Assembly: GCA_001464765.1 (NCBI GenBank)
Contig: LNDV01000029.1
Location: forward strand, 186,001-250,000
Direction: 5' to 3'
DNA from: Betaproteobacteria bacterium Ga0077526
GTDB taxonomy: Bacteria; Pseudomonadota; Gammaproteobacteria; Burkholderiales; Ga0077523
DNA: 64,000 bases
The number at the start of each line of letters is the position of its first letter. Position 1 is the stretch's first letter. Below are positions 54,736-64,000 of the stretch, piece by piece. The notes under the pieces were generated by a model. It worked only from the letters and a program-made list of their open reading frames with translations, was not told where the DNA came from and ran no database searches. A program made the position numbers and the translations under genes.

Positions 54736-55374
54736 ATGGAGAAGTTCACCATCCTGCAGGGCCTCGCGGCACCGCTCGACCGGCCCAACGTCGACACCGA
54801 CGCCATCATTCCCAAGCAGTTCCTGAAGTCCATCAAGCGCAGCGGCTTCGGTCCCAACCTGTTCGACGAGTGGCGCTACATGGACCACGGCGAACCGGGC
54901 ATGGACCCCGCCACGCGCGTGCCCAACCCCAACTTCGTGCTCAACCAGCCGCGCTATCGCGGCGCGAAGATCCTGCTCGCCCGCGAGAACTTCGGCTGCG
55001 GCTCGTCGCGCGAGCACGCGCCCTGGGCACTGATGGACTTCGGCTTCCGTGCGGTCATCGCGCCCAGCTACGCGGACATCTTCTTCAACAACAGCTTCAA
55101 GAACGGGCTGCTGCCGGTGATCCTGCCGGCCGGCGTGGTGGACCGCCTGTTCCTGGAAGTCGAAGCCACGCCGGGCTATCAGATCACCGTCGATCTGGTG
55201 GCACAGAAGGTCGCGGCGCCCGGAGGGCAGACCTTCGACTTCACGGTCGACGCCTTCCGGCGCCACTGCCTGCTCGAAGGTCTGGACGAGATCGGCCTCA
55301 CCCTGAAGCACGCGGATGTCATCCGCGAGTACGAAGACAGACGCAAGGCGACGCAGCCCTGGCTGTACGTCTGA
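54736..55374 (+). CDS. leuD: 3-isopropylmalate dehydratase small subunit
   Basis: The 212-residue swivelling subunit has [40 protein letters not shown] and [16 protein letters not shown]. It combines with LeuC to form the active dehydratase. GGGAGACC precedes the ATG at 54736, 15 bases after leuC. leuB follows 64 bases later. Confidence 0.97.
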   Translation: MEKFTILQGLAAPLDRPNVDTDAIIPKQFLKSIKRSGFGPNLFDEWRYMDHGEPGMDPATRVPNPNFVLNQPRYRGAKILLARENFGCGSSREHAPWALMDFGFRAVIAPSYADIFFNNSFKNGLLPVILPAGVVDRLFLEVEATPGYQITVDLVAQKVAAPGGQTFDFTVDAFRRHCLLEGLDEIGLTLKHADVIREYEDRRKATQPWLYV

Positions 55375-55438
55375 AGCGCAGTCCCTTCACACAATTCGAA
55401 AGCGGGCGCCGTCGCGCCCCGAACGGAGAATGTCGGTC

Positions 55439-56518
55439 ATGAAGATTGCGGTGCTCCCCGGAGACGGGATCGGGCCGGAGATCGTGCAGCAGGCGGTTCG
55501 CGTGCTGCAGCACTTCGCCAGCGAGGGCGCGAGCCTGGAAATGGAAACCGCGCCCATCGGCGGCGCGGGTTACGACGCGGCGGGCGATCCGCTGCCGGAA
55601 GGCACGCTGAAGCTCGCGAAGCAGGCCGACGCGGTCCTGCTCGGCGCCGTGGGTGGCCCGAAGTACGACACGCTGCCGCGCCCCGTGCGTCCGGAGCAGG
55701 GGCTGCTGCGCATCCGCAAGGAACTCGGTCTCTTCACGAATCTGCGCCCGGCGATGGTGTACGAGGAACTCGCTGGAGCCTCCAGCCTCCGCCCGGAACT
55801 CGTCGCGGGGCTGGACATCATGATCCTGCGCGAGTTGACCGGCGACATCTACTTCGGTGAGCCCCGCGGCCGCCGCACCACGGCCTCCGGCGAGCGGGAA
55901 GGCTTCGACACGATGAAGTACTCCGAGTCGGAGATCGCCCGCATCGCACGCGTCGGTTTCGCGATTGCGCGCAAGCGTTCGCGCAAGCTGTGTTCCGTCG
56001 ACAAGGCGAACGTGCTCGACACGAGCATCCTCTGGCGCGAAGTCGTGAACGAGGTCGCCAAGGACTTTCCGGACGTGGAGCTGTCGCACATGTATGTGGA
56101 CAACGCGGCCATGCAGCTCGTGCGCGCGCCCAAGCAGTTCGACGTGATCGTCACCGGGAACATGTTCGGCGACATCCTGTCGGACGAAGCGTCGATGCTC
56201 ACGGGGTCCATCGGCATGCTGCCGTCCGCCTCGCTCGATAGCGCCAGCAAGGGCCTCTACGAGCCCATTCACGGGTCCGCGCCGGACATCGCCGGCAAGG
56301 GCGTGGCCAATCCGCTCGCGACCATCCTGTCGCTTTCAATGATGTTCCGCTACTCTTTCAACGACAACAATACGGCCGACAGAATCGAGCGCGCCGTGCG
56401 CCAGGTACTGAAGGACGGCAAGCGCACCGTCGACATAGCAGGCCCGGGCCAGACGGCCATCGGGACGCTTCAGATGGGCGACGCCGTAATCGCTGCGCTG
56501 GCAGGCGGACACCGCTGA
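55439..56518 (+). CDS. leuB: 3-isopropylmalate dehydrogenase
   Basis: The 359-residue NAD-dependent enzyme oxidises and decarboxylates isopropylmalate. Motifs: [56 protein letters not shown], and [23 protein letters not shown] 55439 is chosen because GGAGA lies nine bases upstream; ATG 55430 directly abuts that site. Longer in-frame extension overlaps leuD and was rejected. asd follows 46 bases later. Confidence 0.97.
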   Translation: MKIAVLPGDGIGPEIVQQAVRVLQHFASEGASLEMETAPIGGAGYDAAGDPLPEGTLKLAKQADAVLLGAVGGPKYDTLPRPVRPEQGLLRIRKELGLFTNLRPAMVYEELAGASSLRPELVAGLDIMILRELTGDIYFGEPRGRRTTASGEREGFDTMKYSESEIARIARVGFAIARKRSRKLCSVDKANVLDTSILWREVVNEVAKDFPDVELSHMYVDNAAMQLVRAPKQFDVIVTGNMFGDILSDEASMLTGSIGMLPSASLDSASKGLYEPIHGSAPDIAGKGVANPLATILSLSMMFRYSFNDNNTADRIERAVRQVLKDGKRTVDIAGPGQTAIGTLQMGDAVIAALAGGHR

Positions 56519-56564
56519 CCGGCCAGTTTCCGATTCCGAAGTATCAGCGTCGAGGAGGTCCGAG

Positions 56565-57692
56565 ATGGGCGCAATGCGTGTGGGTTTCGTGGGATGGCGG
56601 GGCATGGTCGGTTCTGTGCTCCTGCAGCGGATGGTCTGGGAGCGGGACTTCCGCGACATCGACGGCGCGTTTTTCAGCACGTCGAATGTCGGCGGGGACG
56701 GCCCCTCGTTCGGTGGCCCGCCGGCCAAGCTGGAGGACGCCAACGACATCGCCAGGCTGAAGACGCTGGACGCCATCGTGTCCTGCCAGGGCGGCGACTA
56801 CACCAATGCCGTCTATCCGAAGCTGCGCGAGGCCGGGTGGACCGGCTACTGGATCGATGCCGCCTCGACGCTGCGGATGAAGGACGACGCCGTCATCGTG
56901 CTGGACCCCGTGAACCGGCACGGGATCGACGTGGCACTCGACAAGGGTGTGAAGAACTTCATCGGTGGCAACTGCACCGTGAGCCTGATGCTCATGGCCA
57001 TGACCGGGCTGTTCCGCGAGGGCCTCGTGGATTGGGTCACGGCGATGACGTACCAGGCCGCATCGGGCGCAGGGGCCCAGAACATGCGCGAACTGGTGGA
57101 GCAGATGGGCGCCGCGCACTCGGCCGCAAAGAGCTATCTCGACCACCCGTCCGCCACGATCCTCGACATCGATCGTGCAGTGCACCAGGCGATGGGCAGC
57201 AACGACTTCCCTATCGAGAACTTCGGCCATCCGCTCGCCTGCAACCTGCTGCCCTGGATCGACAAGGATCTCGGCAACGGTCAGAGCCGGGAAGAGTGGA
57301 AGGGCATGGCGGAAGCCAACAAGATCCTGGGGCTGGACGGCGCGGTCGCCATCCCCATCGACGGAATCTGTACCCGGGTGGGTGTGATGCGCTGCCACAG
57401 CCAGGCGCTCACGATCAAGCTAAAGAGGAACATTCCCCTGTCCGATATCGAGGGCATGCTGGCCGGCGCCCACGAATGGGTGAAGGTCGTTCCGAACACC
57501 CGGGAAGCCTCGCTCGCCTCGCTCACGCCGGCGGCGGTGTCCGGGAAGCTGGAAGTGCCCATCGGGCGGTTGCGCAAGCTGCCGATGGGGCCGGAGTACC
57601 TGGCGGCCTTCACGGTCGGGGATCAGTTGCTTTGGGGCGCCGCCGAACCGGTGCGCCGCATGCTGCGGATTCTCATCGAGCGCCGCGGCTGA
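56565..57692 (+). CDS. asd: aspartate-semialdehyde dehydrogenase
   Basis: The 375-residue enzyme makes aspartate semialdehyde for lysine, threonine, methionine and cell-wall diaminopimelate. It has [18 protein letters not shown] at the NADP site, the catalytic cysteine in [15 protein letters not shown] and the [19 protein letters not shown] block of the Gram-negative form. GAGGAGG lies six to seven bases before ATG 56565. It is co-directional with leuB and fimV; leuB-asd-fimV linkage is common in betaproteobacteria. Confidence 0.97.
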   Translation: MGAMRVGFVGWRGMVGSVLLQRMVWERDFRDIDGAFFSTSNVGGDGPSFGGPPAKLEDANDIARLKTLDAIVSCQGGDYTNAVYPKLREAGWTGYWIDAASTLRMKDDAVIVLDPVNRHGIDVALDKGVKNFIGGNCTVSLMLMAMTGLFREGLVDWVTAMTYQAASGAGAQNMRELVEQMGAAHSAAKSYLDHPSATILDIDRAVHQAMGSNDFPIENFGHPLACNLLPWIDKDLGNGQSREEWKGMAEANKILGLDGAVAIPIDGICTRVGVMRCHSQALTIKLKRNIPLSDIEGMLAGAHEWVKVVPNTREASLASLTPAAVSGKLEVPIGRLRKLPMGPEYLAAFTVGDQLLWGAAEPVRRMLRILIERRG

Positions 57693-57888
57693 TCGCGGGC
57701 CCGCCAGGAACTTCACTTTCGGGAGGATCGACCCCACCGCACAAAAAACCACTTTGGGCTCCAGTTCCGTGAAAATGCGCCGAAAAGACAGTCGCAAAGG
57801 GTGTAATCATGAGAGGCAAGTTTAGCTTGCATCGGTAACCCTATGATGTTAATTTTCTTCTACGGTCCAAGAGTCTAAGGGTGGCGCG

Positions 57889-60810
57889 GTGGGTAAAAGG
57901 ATGATTCGCGCGGCCGCCGCCGCGCTGACGCTGCTGACAGTGACGCCCGGGGCACATGCCGCCGGGCTGGGACGGCTTACCGTCCTGTCCACACTGGGGC
58001 AGCCCTTCCGTGGCGAAGTCGACCTCGTTTCGCTCAAGAAGGAAGAAGTCGCCTCCCTGGTGGCGCGGCTCGGTTCGCCTGATGCATTCCGTCAGGCGGA
58101 CCTCCCCTATACGGCCTACGTCTCGAACCTGAGGCTGTCGCTTGAGAAGCGTCCCAACGGCGATCCCTACATCAAGGTGAGCGCCCCCCAGGCGCTGAAC
58201 GAGCCGTTCATCGATTTCATGGTCGAGTTGTCCTGGAATTCCGGGCGGCTCGTGCGCGCCTACACGGCCCTCGTCGATCCGCCCATCGTCAAGGACGGCG
58301 AAGCTGATCCCGGCGCGGAAGTGAAGCCGTCCGCCGCCCCCGATTCGCTGCAGGCGCAACCCGTTCCCCAGGCCGAGTCCGGCCAGGTCGCCGCGCCGCC
58401 GGCCGAGACAGGCAAGAAGCCCAAGGCAGGTTCGAAGGCCGCCCGTCCCGAGCCCAAGGCTGCCGCCACTGCGGAGCCCGGTTCGGACGCTGCCCCGGCG
58501 CCCGCGTCGGGTGGCAGCCCCGCCGAGTACGGCCCGGTGAAGCGTGGTCAAACCCTCGCCCAGATTGCCCGCGAGACCCGTCCTGCCGACGCCACGCTCG
58601 AGCAGATGCTCGTGCTGCTGTACCGCAACAATCCGGATGCCTTCGAAGGCAAGAACATGAACCGCCTGAAGGCGGGTCAGGTGCTCCGCGTGCCGACGGC
58701 CGCGGACCTCTCCGGCCTGTCTCCGCAGGACGCGCTGAAGGAATTTCGCGTCCAGTCTTCCAACTGGAAGGCCTACCGGTCCCGGCTTGCCGACGCCGCC
58801 GAAAGCACGATGCCGGCGGACGAGCCGGCCGGCCGCACCGCAGGTGGCAAGATCACCACGAAGGTCGAGGAAAAGACGCCTCCGGCCCAGGACGCCAGCA
58901 AGGACATCCTCAAGCTCTCCAAGGGTGAGACCCCGAAGAGCGGCGCGCCGGCACCGGTTTCCGACACGAAGACGCAGGAGCGGATCCGCACCCTCGAGGA
59001 AGAGATCGCGGCGAAGGGCCGCGCCGTGGGCGACGCCAATCAGCGCATCGCTCAGCTCGAGAAGCAGATCAAGGACATGCAGGCCCTGCTCGAAATGAAG
59101 AGCAAGGGCATGGCGGACTTGCAGAAGCCCGTCGAGAAGGCACCGGAGAAGCCCGCTGCACCGCCGCCTCCGCCGCCGCCCGTCATGCCGGAACCGCCGA
59201 AGGCCGAAGTGCCGGCGCCGCTGCCCGCACCGGGTGAACCGCCGAAGGGTGAGCCTCTGCCCGCGCCGCCGGCGCCCGAAGCTTCCGCGCCGCCGACCGA
59301 CAAGCCGGTCGAACCGCCCGCCGCCGAGGCTCCGCCTCCGCCTCCGCCGAAGCCCAAGTTCGTGCCGCCGCCTCCGCCGCCGCCGCCGAGCCTGGTCGAT
59401 CAGTTGCTCGACAATCCGTTGATCCTCGGCGCAGGCGCGCTGGTCGTGGCTGCGCTCGGTGGACTCGGTTTCTCCGCCTGGAAGCGCAAGAAGGCGGGTG
59501 CCGCCGGGGCCGGCCGCAAGGCGCTCGACGAGTCGATGGAGCCGCTGGAAAGCGCCGAGGACACCTTCGGCCCCGCCGGGTTTGCCGCTGCCGCCGGTGC
59601 GGCCACCGCTACCGCCGCCTCCTCGGTGCAGGCGTCGACGGGGGCGCTGAGTGACGAGAGCGATGCGCTGGCGGAAGCCGAAGTGTTCCTGATCTACGGT
59701 CGGGATTCCCAGGCCGAGGAGCGTCTGAAGGAAGCCATTGCGGCCAACCCGACGCGCCATGAACTGCACGCCAAGCTGCTCGAGATCTACGCCAAGCGCG
59801 GGGATGCCAACGCCTTCGAGCGCGTGGCCACCGATCTGCAGAAGGGTACGGGCGGCGAGGGCGACCTCTGGGAAAAGGCCGTGCAGCTCGGCTACCAGAT
59901 CGACGCCACCAACCCGCGCTACGCCTCCGGTCGCGTCGACGAGGACACTGTCGACAAGACGGTACCCGGGTCGGACGACGAGTCCACCATGCAGATGCCG
60001 GCGTTCGATGCCGGTCCCAGGGACGATCTCGACTTCAACCTCGACTTCGAGGCGACGAGTGCCGGGTCCACGACCGACATCGATCTCGGCCAGCTGGGTC
60101 AGGACCTCGAGCGGAGTGGCACCACCACGACCGACATCGATCTCGGACTCCTGGGCGGTGCGACCGAACCCGACGACGTCTTCGATCCGAGCAAGACCAT
60201 CACCCGGGTCGACAGCGGCGATCCGCTCGCGCAGACCTCCGAAATGGCCGCTTTCGATCCGACCAGCACCATCGCCCCGACCGATGCCGCCGATCTGCCC
60301 ACGCTGCCCGGCCTCAGCCTGGCGGCGCAGGGTCAGCGGTCCGCTACGGGCGGTCTGGACTTCGACATCGGCGACACCGAATCCACGATCGGCGGCACCC
60401 GCCGCGTTCCCGTGGTGAACGTCGATTCGACGCTCGACGATGTCAGCTTCGATCTGGACACTCTCAAGCTCGACAGCTCGCCGCTCGAGGAGACCTCTCC
60501 CGGCGTCATGCTGCCGAAGTCGCTGCCCGAGTCGGATCTCGAATCCACCCGTCCCGGCGTGATCGGTGCCACTGACCTCGATCTGTCCGGCATCAGCCTC
60601 GATCTCGGCGACAGCCCGACCGTGATGCCCACGGGCGGCGCGAAGGACGAGAAGTGGTACGACGTCCAGACCAAGTTCGACCTCGCCAAGGCGTACCAGG
60701 AGATGGGCGACAAGGAAGGGGCGCGCGAGATCCTCGAGGAAGTCATCACCGAGGGCGATGCCGAGCAGCAGTCGGCCGCCCGGGAACTCCTGGACGCGCT
60801 GGGCAGCTGA
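57889..60810 (+). CDS. fimV: FimV-like pilus/polarity peptidoglycan-binding protein
   Basis: The 973-residue protein has a signal peptide (AAAAALTLLTVTPGAHA), the FimV core domain (LGRLTVLSTLGQPFRGEVDL), a LysM-like peptidoglycan-binding region (residues about 210-265, VKRGQTLAQIARETRPADAT), a coiled coil (about 360-405), a Pro-rich linker, one membrane helix (about 508-525), a long acidic Asp/Ser/Thr-rich region with repeated TDIDLG motifs, and a C-terminal TPR-like end (KFDLAKAYQEMGDKEGAREI). Family members organise type IV pili and twitching. GTG 57889 has AAGGG upstream; ATG 57901 is the alternative. Confidence 0.92.
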   Translation: MGKRMIRAAAAALTLLTVTPGAHAAGLGRLTVLSTLGQPFRGEVDLVSLKKEEVASLVARLGSPDAFRQADLPYTAYVSNLRLSLEKRPNGDPYIKVSAPQALNEPFIDFMVELSWNSGRLVRAYTALVDPPIVKDGEADPGAEVKPSAAPDSLQAQPVPQAESGQVAAPPAETGKKPKAGSKAARPEPKAAATAEPGSDAAPAPASGGSPAEYGPVKRGQTLAQIARETRPADATLEQMLVLLYRNNPDAFEGKNMNRLKAGQVLRVPTAADLSGLSPQDALKEFRVQSSNWKAYRSRLADAAESTMPADEPAGRTAGGKITTKVEEKTPPAQDASKDILKLSKGETPKSGAPAPVSDTKTQERIRTLEEEIAAKGRAVGDANQRIAQLEKQIKDMQALLEMKSKGMADLQKPVEKAPEKPAAPPPPPPPVMPEPPKAEVPAPLPAPGEPPKGEPLPAPPAPEASAPPTDKPVEPPAAEAPPPPPPKPKFVPPPPPPPPSLVDQLLDNPLILGAGALVVAALGGLGFSAWKRKKAGAAGAGRKALDESMEPLESAEDTFGPAGFAAAAGAATATAASSVQASTGALSDESDALAEAEVFLIYGRDSQAEERLKEAIAANPTRHELHAKLLEIYAKRGDANAFERVATDLQKGTGGEGDLWEKAVQLGYQIDATNPRYASGRVDEDTVDKTVPGSDDESTMQMPAFDAGPRDDLDFNLDFEATSAGSTTDIDLGQLGQDLERSGTTTTDIDLGLLGGATEPDDVFDPSKTITRVDSGDPLAQTSEMAAFDPTSTIAPTDAADLPTLPGLSLAAQGQRSATGGLDFDIGDTESTIGGTRRVPVVNVDSTLDDVSFDLDTLKLDSSPLEETSPGVMLPKSLPESDLESTRPGVIGATDLDLSGISLDLGDSPTVMPTGGAKDEKWYDVQTKFDLAKAYQEMGDKEGAREILEEVITEGDAEQQSAARELLDALGS

Positions 60811-60840
60811 GCACGCAAGGACTCCGTCCTGCCGTAACGT

Positions 60841-60873
60841 CGGGCACCGCATCGCGCGGTGCCCGTTTCGTTT
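60841..60873 (+). terminator. Rho-independent terminator of fimV
   Basis: CGGGCACCGC and GCGGTGCCCG form a ten-base perfect stem with loop ATCGC, followed by TTTCGTTT, the best intrinsic terminator in the window. truA starts about 20 bases later. Confidence 0.85.
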
Positions 60874-60895
60874 GTGAGACTGCGGAAGCATCCCC

Positions 60896-61675
60896 ATGAG
60901 ACTGGCTCTCGGCATCGAGTACGACGGCCGCGCCTTCTGCGGCTGGCAGACGCAGCCGTCCGGCTGCGGCGTCGAGGACGCGCTCGAGGCCGCCCTCGGG
61001 TCGATCGCGGGTCATCCGGTCGATGTCATCTGTGCCGGCAGGACGGACACCGGCGTGCATGCCACAGGGCAGGTGGTCCACTTCGATACGGCGGCCGCGA
61101 GGCCGGAGACCGCCTGGACTCGCGGCGTGAACGCTTTTCTGCCGGACGGCGTGAGCGTGCTGTGGTGCCGGGCGGTGGGCGAGGACTTCCATGCCCGCTA
61201 TGCCGCCCGGTCGCGTACCTACCGCTACCTGCTGCTCTCACGGCCTGCGCGGCCGGGGCTGTCGAAGGGGCGGGTAGGCTGGTACCACGGGCCCCTGAGC
61301 GAGGTGGCGATGCGCGAAGCGGCCGGGCTCCTGATCGGCGAGCACGACTTCAGCGCGTTCCGCGCCGCCGAATGCCAGGCCGCCACGCCGGTTCGTCACC
61401 TGACGGCGTTGAACCTCCACGAGCGCGACGGCCTGTTCGTCTTCGACATCACGGCCAATGCGTTCCTCCAGCACATGGTCCGCAACATCGTCGGCGCTCT
61501 GGTCTACGTGGGGGCGGGCCGGCATCCGCCCTCGTGGATGAGCGAAGTGCTGGCCTCCCGCGACCGGCGGGTGGCTGCCCCGACCTTCTCGCCCGATGGC
61601 CTGTACCTCTGGAAGGTGGACTATGATCCGGCGCACGGTCTGCCGGAGGCATCACCGCCGCCGGGCCCGCTCTGA
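60896..61675 (+). CDS. truA: tRNA pseudouridine(38-40) synthase
   Basis: The 259-residue enzyme isomerises U38-U40 in tRNA anticodon arms. It has LALGIEYDGRAFCGWQTQ, the catalytic aspartate in VICAGRTDTGVHATGQVVHF, SRTYRYLLLSRPARPG and FDITANAFLQHMVRNIVGAL. Length is normal. trpF follows 12 bases later, so truA heads a unit with the trp genes after the fimV terminator. Confidence 0.96.
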   Translation: MRLALGIEYDGRAFCGWQTQPSGCGVEDALEAALGSIAGHPVDVICAGRTDTGVHATGQVVHFDTAAARPETAWTRGVNAFLPDGVSVLWCRAVGEDFHARYAARSRTYRYLLLSRPARPGLSKGRVGWYHGPLSEVAMREAAGLLIGEHDFSAFRAAECQAATPVRHLTALNLHERDGLFVFDITANAFLQHMVRNIVGALVYVGAGRHPPSWMSEVLASRDRRVAAPTFSPDGLYLWKVDYDPAHGLPEASPPPGPL

Positions 61676-61687
61676 CGTTCCTCTGCC

Positions 61688-62311
61688 ATGTCCACCCGCA
61701 TCAAGATCTGCGGCATCACCCGTCCCGAGGATGCGCTGCGCGCAGCCGATCTCGGTGCGGATGCCATCGGCCTCATCTTCTACGAACGCAGCCCCCGCCA
61801 CGTCGGCTTGCGGGAGGCCGCGGCCATCGTCAGGGCCCTGCCGCCGTTCGTGACGACCGTCGGCCTGTTCGTCGATGCGCCGGCGGCGGAGGTGCAGGCC
61901 GTGCTCGCGGAGATTCCGCTGGATCTGCTGCAGTTCCACGGTGCCGAATCCGCGGCTTACTGCAAGAGCTTTTTCCGGCCCTACATCAAGGCAATCGCGG
62001 CGGCGCCAGGAGTCGATTTGCTACAATCGGCCGCAGTTCACGACGCAGCCCGCGGCATTCTCATCGACGCCTACGTTCCGGGTGTCCACGGGGGTTCCGG
62101 CGTGACGGCGGACTGGGGGCTCATTCCCCGGCCGTATCCGAAACCGATCATTCTCGCAGGCGGGTTGCATCCGGCCAACGTGGCCGAGGCGATCCGTGCC
62201 GTGCGTCCCTGGGCGGTGGATGTCTCCAGCGGTGTGGAGCTCGCCAAGGGTGTGAAGGATCACGACAAGCTGTCGGCTTTTGTGCGAGGAGTTCGAGATG
62301 CAGATGTATGA
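61688..62311 (+). CDS. trpF: phosphoribosylanthranilate isomerase
   Basis: The 207-residue TIM-barrel enzyme converts phosphoribosylanthranilate to CdRP in tryptophan synthesis. Motifs: [20 protein letters not shown] (catalytic Cys), [25 protein letters not shown], and [28 protein letters not shown]. Its end overlaps trpB by 14 bases, indicating translational coupling. Confidence 0.97.
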   Translation: MSTRIKICGITRPEDALRAADLGADAIGLIFYERSPRHVGLREAAAIVRALPPFVTTVGLFVDAPAAEVQAVLAEIPLDLLQFHGAESAAYCKSFFRPYIKAIAAAPGVDLLQSAAVHDAARGILIDAYVPGVHGGSGVTADWGLIPRPYPKPIILAGGLHPANVAEAIRAVRPWAVDVSSGVELAKGVKDHDKLSAFVRGVRDADV

Positions 62312-63497
62312 CCTGCCCGACCGGAACGGTCACTTCGGTCCCTACGGTGGTGTGTTCGTCGCCGAAACGCTCATCCACGCCCTGGACGAGTTGCGCACCC
62401 AGTACGAGAAGCTGCGCAGCGATCCGGCGTTCATCGAGGAGTTCGAGTACGAGCTCAAGCACTACGTCGGACGCCCGAGCCCGGTGTATCACGCGAAGCG
62501 CCTGTCCCAGAAGTGCGGCGGCGCGCAGATCTGGCTGAAGCGCGAGGATCTCAACCACACCGGCGCGCACAAGATCAACAACACCATGGGTCAGGCGCTC
62601 GTCGCCCGGCACATGGGCAAGAAGCGGATCATCGCCGAGACCGGGGCCGGTCAGCACGGCGTGGCCTCCGCGACCGTGGCCGCCCGCTACGGCATGGAAT
62701 GCGTGGTGTACATGGGCTCGGAGGACGTCATCCGCCAGTCGCCCAACGTCTATCGCATGAAGCTTCTCGGCGCCTCGGTGGTGCCTGTGGAGAGCGGCTC
62801 CAAGACCCTGAAGGACGCGCTGAACGAAGCCATGCGCGACTGGGTGACGAACGTCGAAGGCACGTTCTACATCATCGGCACGGTGGCGGGTCCGCATCCC
62901 TACCCGATGATGGTGCGCGACTTCAACTCGGTGGTCGGACGCGAACTGCTCACGCAGATGCCTGACGTCCTTGGGCGTCAGCCCGATGCCATCCTGGCCT
63001 GTGTCGGCGGGGGTTCCAATGCCATGGGCGCGTTCTACCCGTACATTCCGCACAAGGAAGTCCGCCTGATCGGCGTCGAGGCCGGCGGTTTCGGCATCGC
63101 GACCGGCAAGCATGCAGCCACGCTCTGCGCCGGCAAGCCTGGCGTGCTCCACGGCAATCGCACCTACCTCATGCAGGACGACAACGGCCAGATCATTGAG
63201 ACGCACTCGATCTCGGCGGGTCTCGACTACCCCGGTGTGGGCCCCGAGCACGCGTGGTTGAAGGACACGGGCCGGGCGGAGTACGTTTCCGTCACCGACG
63301 ACGAGGCGCTTGAGGCGTTCCATGCCATGTGCCGCCTGGAAGGCATCATCCCCGCGCTCGAATCCAGCCACGCCGTGGCCCACGCGATGAAGATCGCCCG
63401 GGACATGCCGAAGGACAAGGTGCTCCTGGTCAATCTCTCCGGCCGGGGGGACAAGGACATGAACACGGTCGCGAAGCACTCCGGCATCGAACTCTGA
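62298..63497 (+). CDS. trpB: tryptophan synthase beta chain
   Basis: The 399-residue PLP enzyme joins indole and serine. The Schiff-base lysine is in [52 protein letters not shown] and the C-terminal [12 protein letters not shown] are family signatures. ATG 62298 starts MQMYDLPD with GAGGAG a few bases before it, inside the trpF end. It is followed 111 bases later by trpA. Confidence 0.97.
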   Translation: MQMYDLPDRNGHFGPYGGVFVAETLIHALDELRTQYEKLRSDPAFIEEFEYELKHYVGRPSPVYHAKRLSQKCGGAQIWLKREDLNHTGAHKINNTMGQALVARHMGKKRIIAETGAGQHGVASATVAARYGMECVVYMGSEDVIRQSPNVYRMKLLGASVVPVESGSKTLKDALNEAMRDWVTNVEGTFYIIGTVAGPHPYPMMVRDFNSVVGRELLTQMPDVLGRQPDAILACVGGGSNAMGAFYPYIPHKEVRLIGVEAGGFGIATGKHAATLCAGKPGVLHGNRTYLMQDDNGQIIETHSISAGLDYPGVGPEHAWLKDTGRAEYVSVTDDEALEAFHAMCRLEGIIPALESSHAVAHAMKIARDMPKDKVLLVNLSGRGDKDMNTVAKHSGIEL

Positions 63498-63514
63498 CCT
63501 TCGTCTAGGAAGCG

Positions 63515-63533
63515 GGCGCCCCCGGCGGGCGCC
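63515..63533 (+). other. GC-rich hairpin between trpB and trpA
   Basis: GGCGCCC-CCGGC-GGGCGCC is a perfect seven-base stem 17 bases after the trpB stop. No T-run follows, so attenuation or RNA stabilisation is as likely as termination. Confidence 0.45.
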
Positions 63534-63608
63534 TGCGCCTTGCAGCGCCGCCGGGCCTTTCCGCCGCCGCACCCTCGGACGCCTCTCACCCGACCCCCCA
63601 CTGATCCC

Positions 63609-64000
63609 ATGTCCCGAATCTCCGAAACCTTCGCCCGACTGCGTTCCCAGGGCCGCAAAGCGCTGATCCCGTTTGTCACGGCCGGCGACCCCACGCAGGC
63701 GGCCACGGTGCCGATCATGCAGTCCCTGGTGACGGCCGGTGCCGACATCATCGAGCTGGGGGTGCCCTTCTCGGACCCGATGGCCGACGGTCCGACGATC
63801 CAGCGTTCCAGCGAGCGGGCACTCAAGAACGGCACGTCGCTGCGCAATGTGCTGGGCTTCGTCTCGACCTTCCGGCAGACCGACAATTCCACGCCCGTCG
63901 TGCTGATGGGCTATGCGAATCCCATCGAGGCCATGGGCTACGAAGCCTTCACCGAGGCCGCGGCCTCGGCCGGCGTGGACGGCGTCCTGGTCGTGGACTA
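63609..64000 (+). CDS. trpA: tryptophan synthase alpha chain, 3' end outside window
   Basis: The first 130 codons are visible. They start [20 protein letters not shown] and include [18 protein letters not shown] and [18 protein letters not shown] with the catalytic Glu and Asp, then [16 protein letters not shown]. The alpha chain cleaves indole-glycerol phosphate and passes indole to TrpB. The frame is open at the window end. Unusually for a trpBA pair there is a 111-base gap with a hairpin before it. Confidence 0.95.
   Translation, partial: MSRISETFARLRSQGRKALIPFVTAGDPTQAATVPIMQSLVTAGADIIELGVPFSDPMADGPTIQRSSERALKNGTSLRNVLGFVSTFRQTDNSTPVVLMGYANPIEAMGYEAFTEAAASAGVDGVLVVD

Noticed and set aside
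53176..55311. Long minus-strand open frame across leuC and leuD
   Set aside because: It is antisense to two unmistakable leucine genes and has no recognisable domain or ribosome site.
59150..59395. Repetitive CCG/CCT tract in fimV as a DNA repeat or CRISPR-like array
   Set aside because: It encodes the Pro-rich linker of FimV; there are no regular spacers or palindromic repeats.
57841..60915. A very long open frame on the minus strand through fimV
   Set aside because: Its translation is Arg/Gly/Leu-rich and featureless, the typical antisense shadow of a GC-rich gene; FimV on the plus strand has clear domains.

Overview
The window is high-GC DNA, dense with genes, and looks chromosomal. It most likely comes from a betaproteobacterium. 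The best evidence is the gene order at the right end, leuC-leuD-leuB-asd-fimV-truA-trpF-trpB-trpA, which is a typical betaproteobacterial backbone. The six PEP-CTERM/PEP-like surface proteins, the PHB-depolymerase-type esterase, TRAP and RND transporters and a large PAS/GAF/GGDEF/EAL protein suit a free-living environmental organism. I cannot name a genus. No IS element, prophage, CRISPR array or rRNA was seen; there is one tRNA (Arg, anticodon TCG).

Layout. 1-5.9 kb: a DUF1835 gene cut by the window edge, a secreted HExxH protein, a PLP-dependent dehydratase, then a minus-strand pair of a NitT/TauT-type binding protein and a type III glutamine synthetase, and an SDR protein. 5.9-8.5 kb: a 98-bp palindromic repeat, a PEP-CTERM gene, tRNA-Arg and a zinc alcohol dehydrogenase. 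8.7-9.9 kb: a membrane protein fusing a TIR domain to an FGE/SUMF1-like domain. 10-20.5 kb: a stress and envelope island with a large catalase, a PNPOx-like flavoprotein, hemerythrin, PRC-barrel, two CsbD proteins, BON, DUF2177, a PQQ-type sugar dehydrogenase, an esterase, lipoproteins and two very small membrane proteins (24 and 48 residues). 21-33 kb: an accessory surface region with five PEP-CTERM/PEP-like genes, interrupted by ilvD and an SDR gene, a small secreted protein, two convergent paralogous LuxR-type regulators and a NUDIX-MBL fusion.

33.5-40.1 kb: a complete TetR-controlled RND efflux operon (regulator, adaptor, pump, outer-membrane channel) with two operator-like palindromes at the promoter. 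40.2-43.1 kb: a TRAP transporter (DctM, DctQ, DctP). 43.2-50.8 kb: FKBP isomerase, tRNA-dihydrouridine synthase, a second copy of the 98-bp repeat, a CinA protein with a damaged deamidase domain divergent from a Tat-exported nicotinamidase, thyA, and the c-di-GMP protein. 50.9-64 kb: core biosynthesis, with aroC, an MFS transporter, the leucine genes, asd, fimV, truA and the trp genes; trpA runs off the end.

No complete multi-gene system that I can call new is visible. The observations most worth following are the TIR-TM-FGE fusion, the two 98-bp repeats whose hairpin tips differ but remain self-complementary, a short insertion with foreign codon use inside the RND pump, the CinA/nicotinamidase pair, and the stress island with its microproteins.
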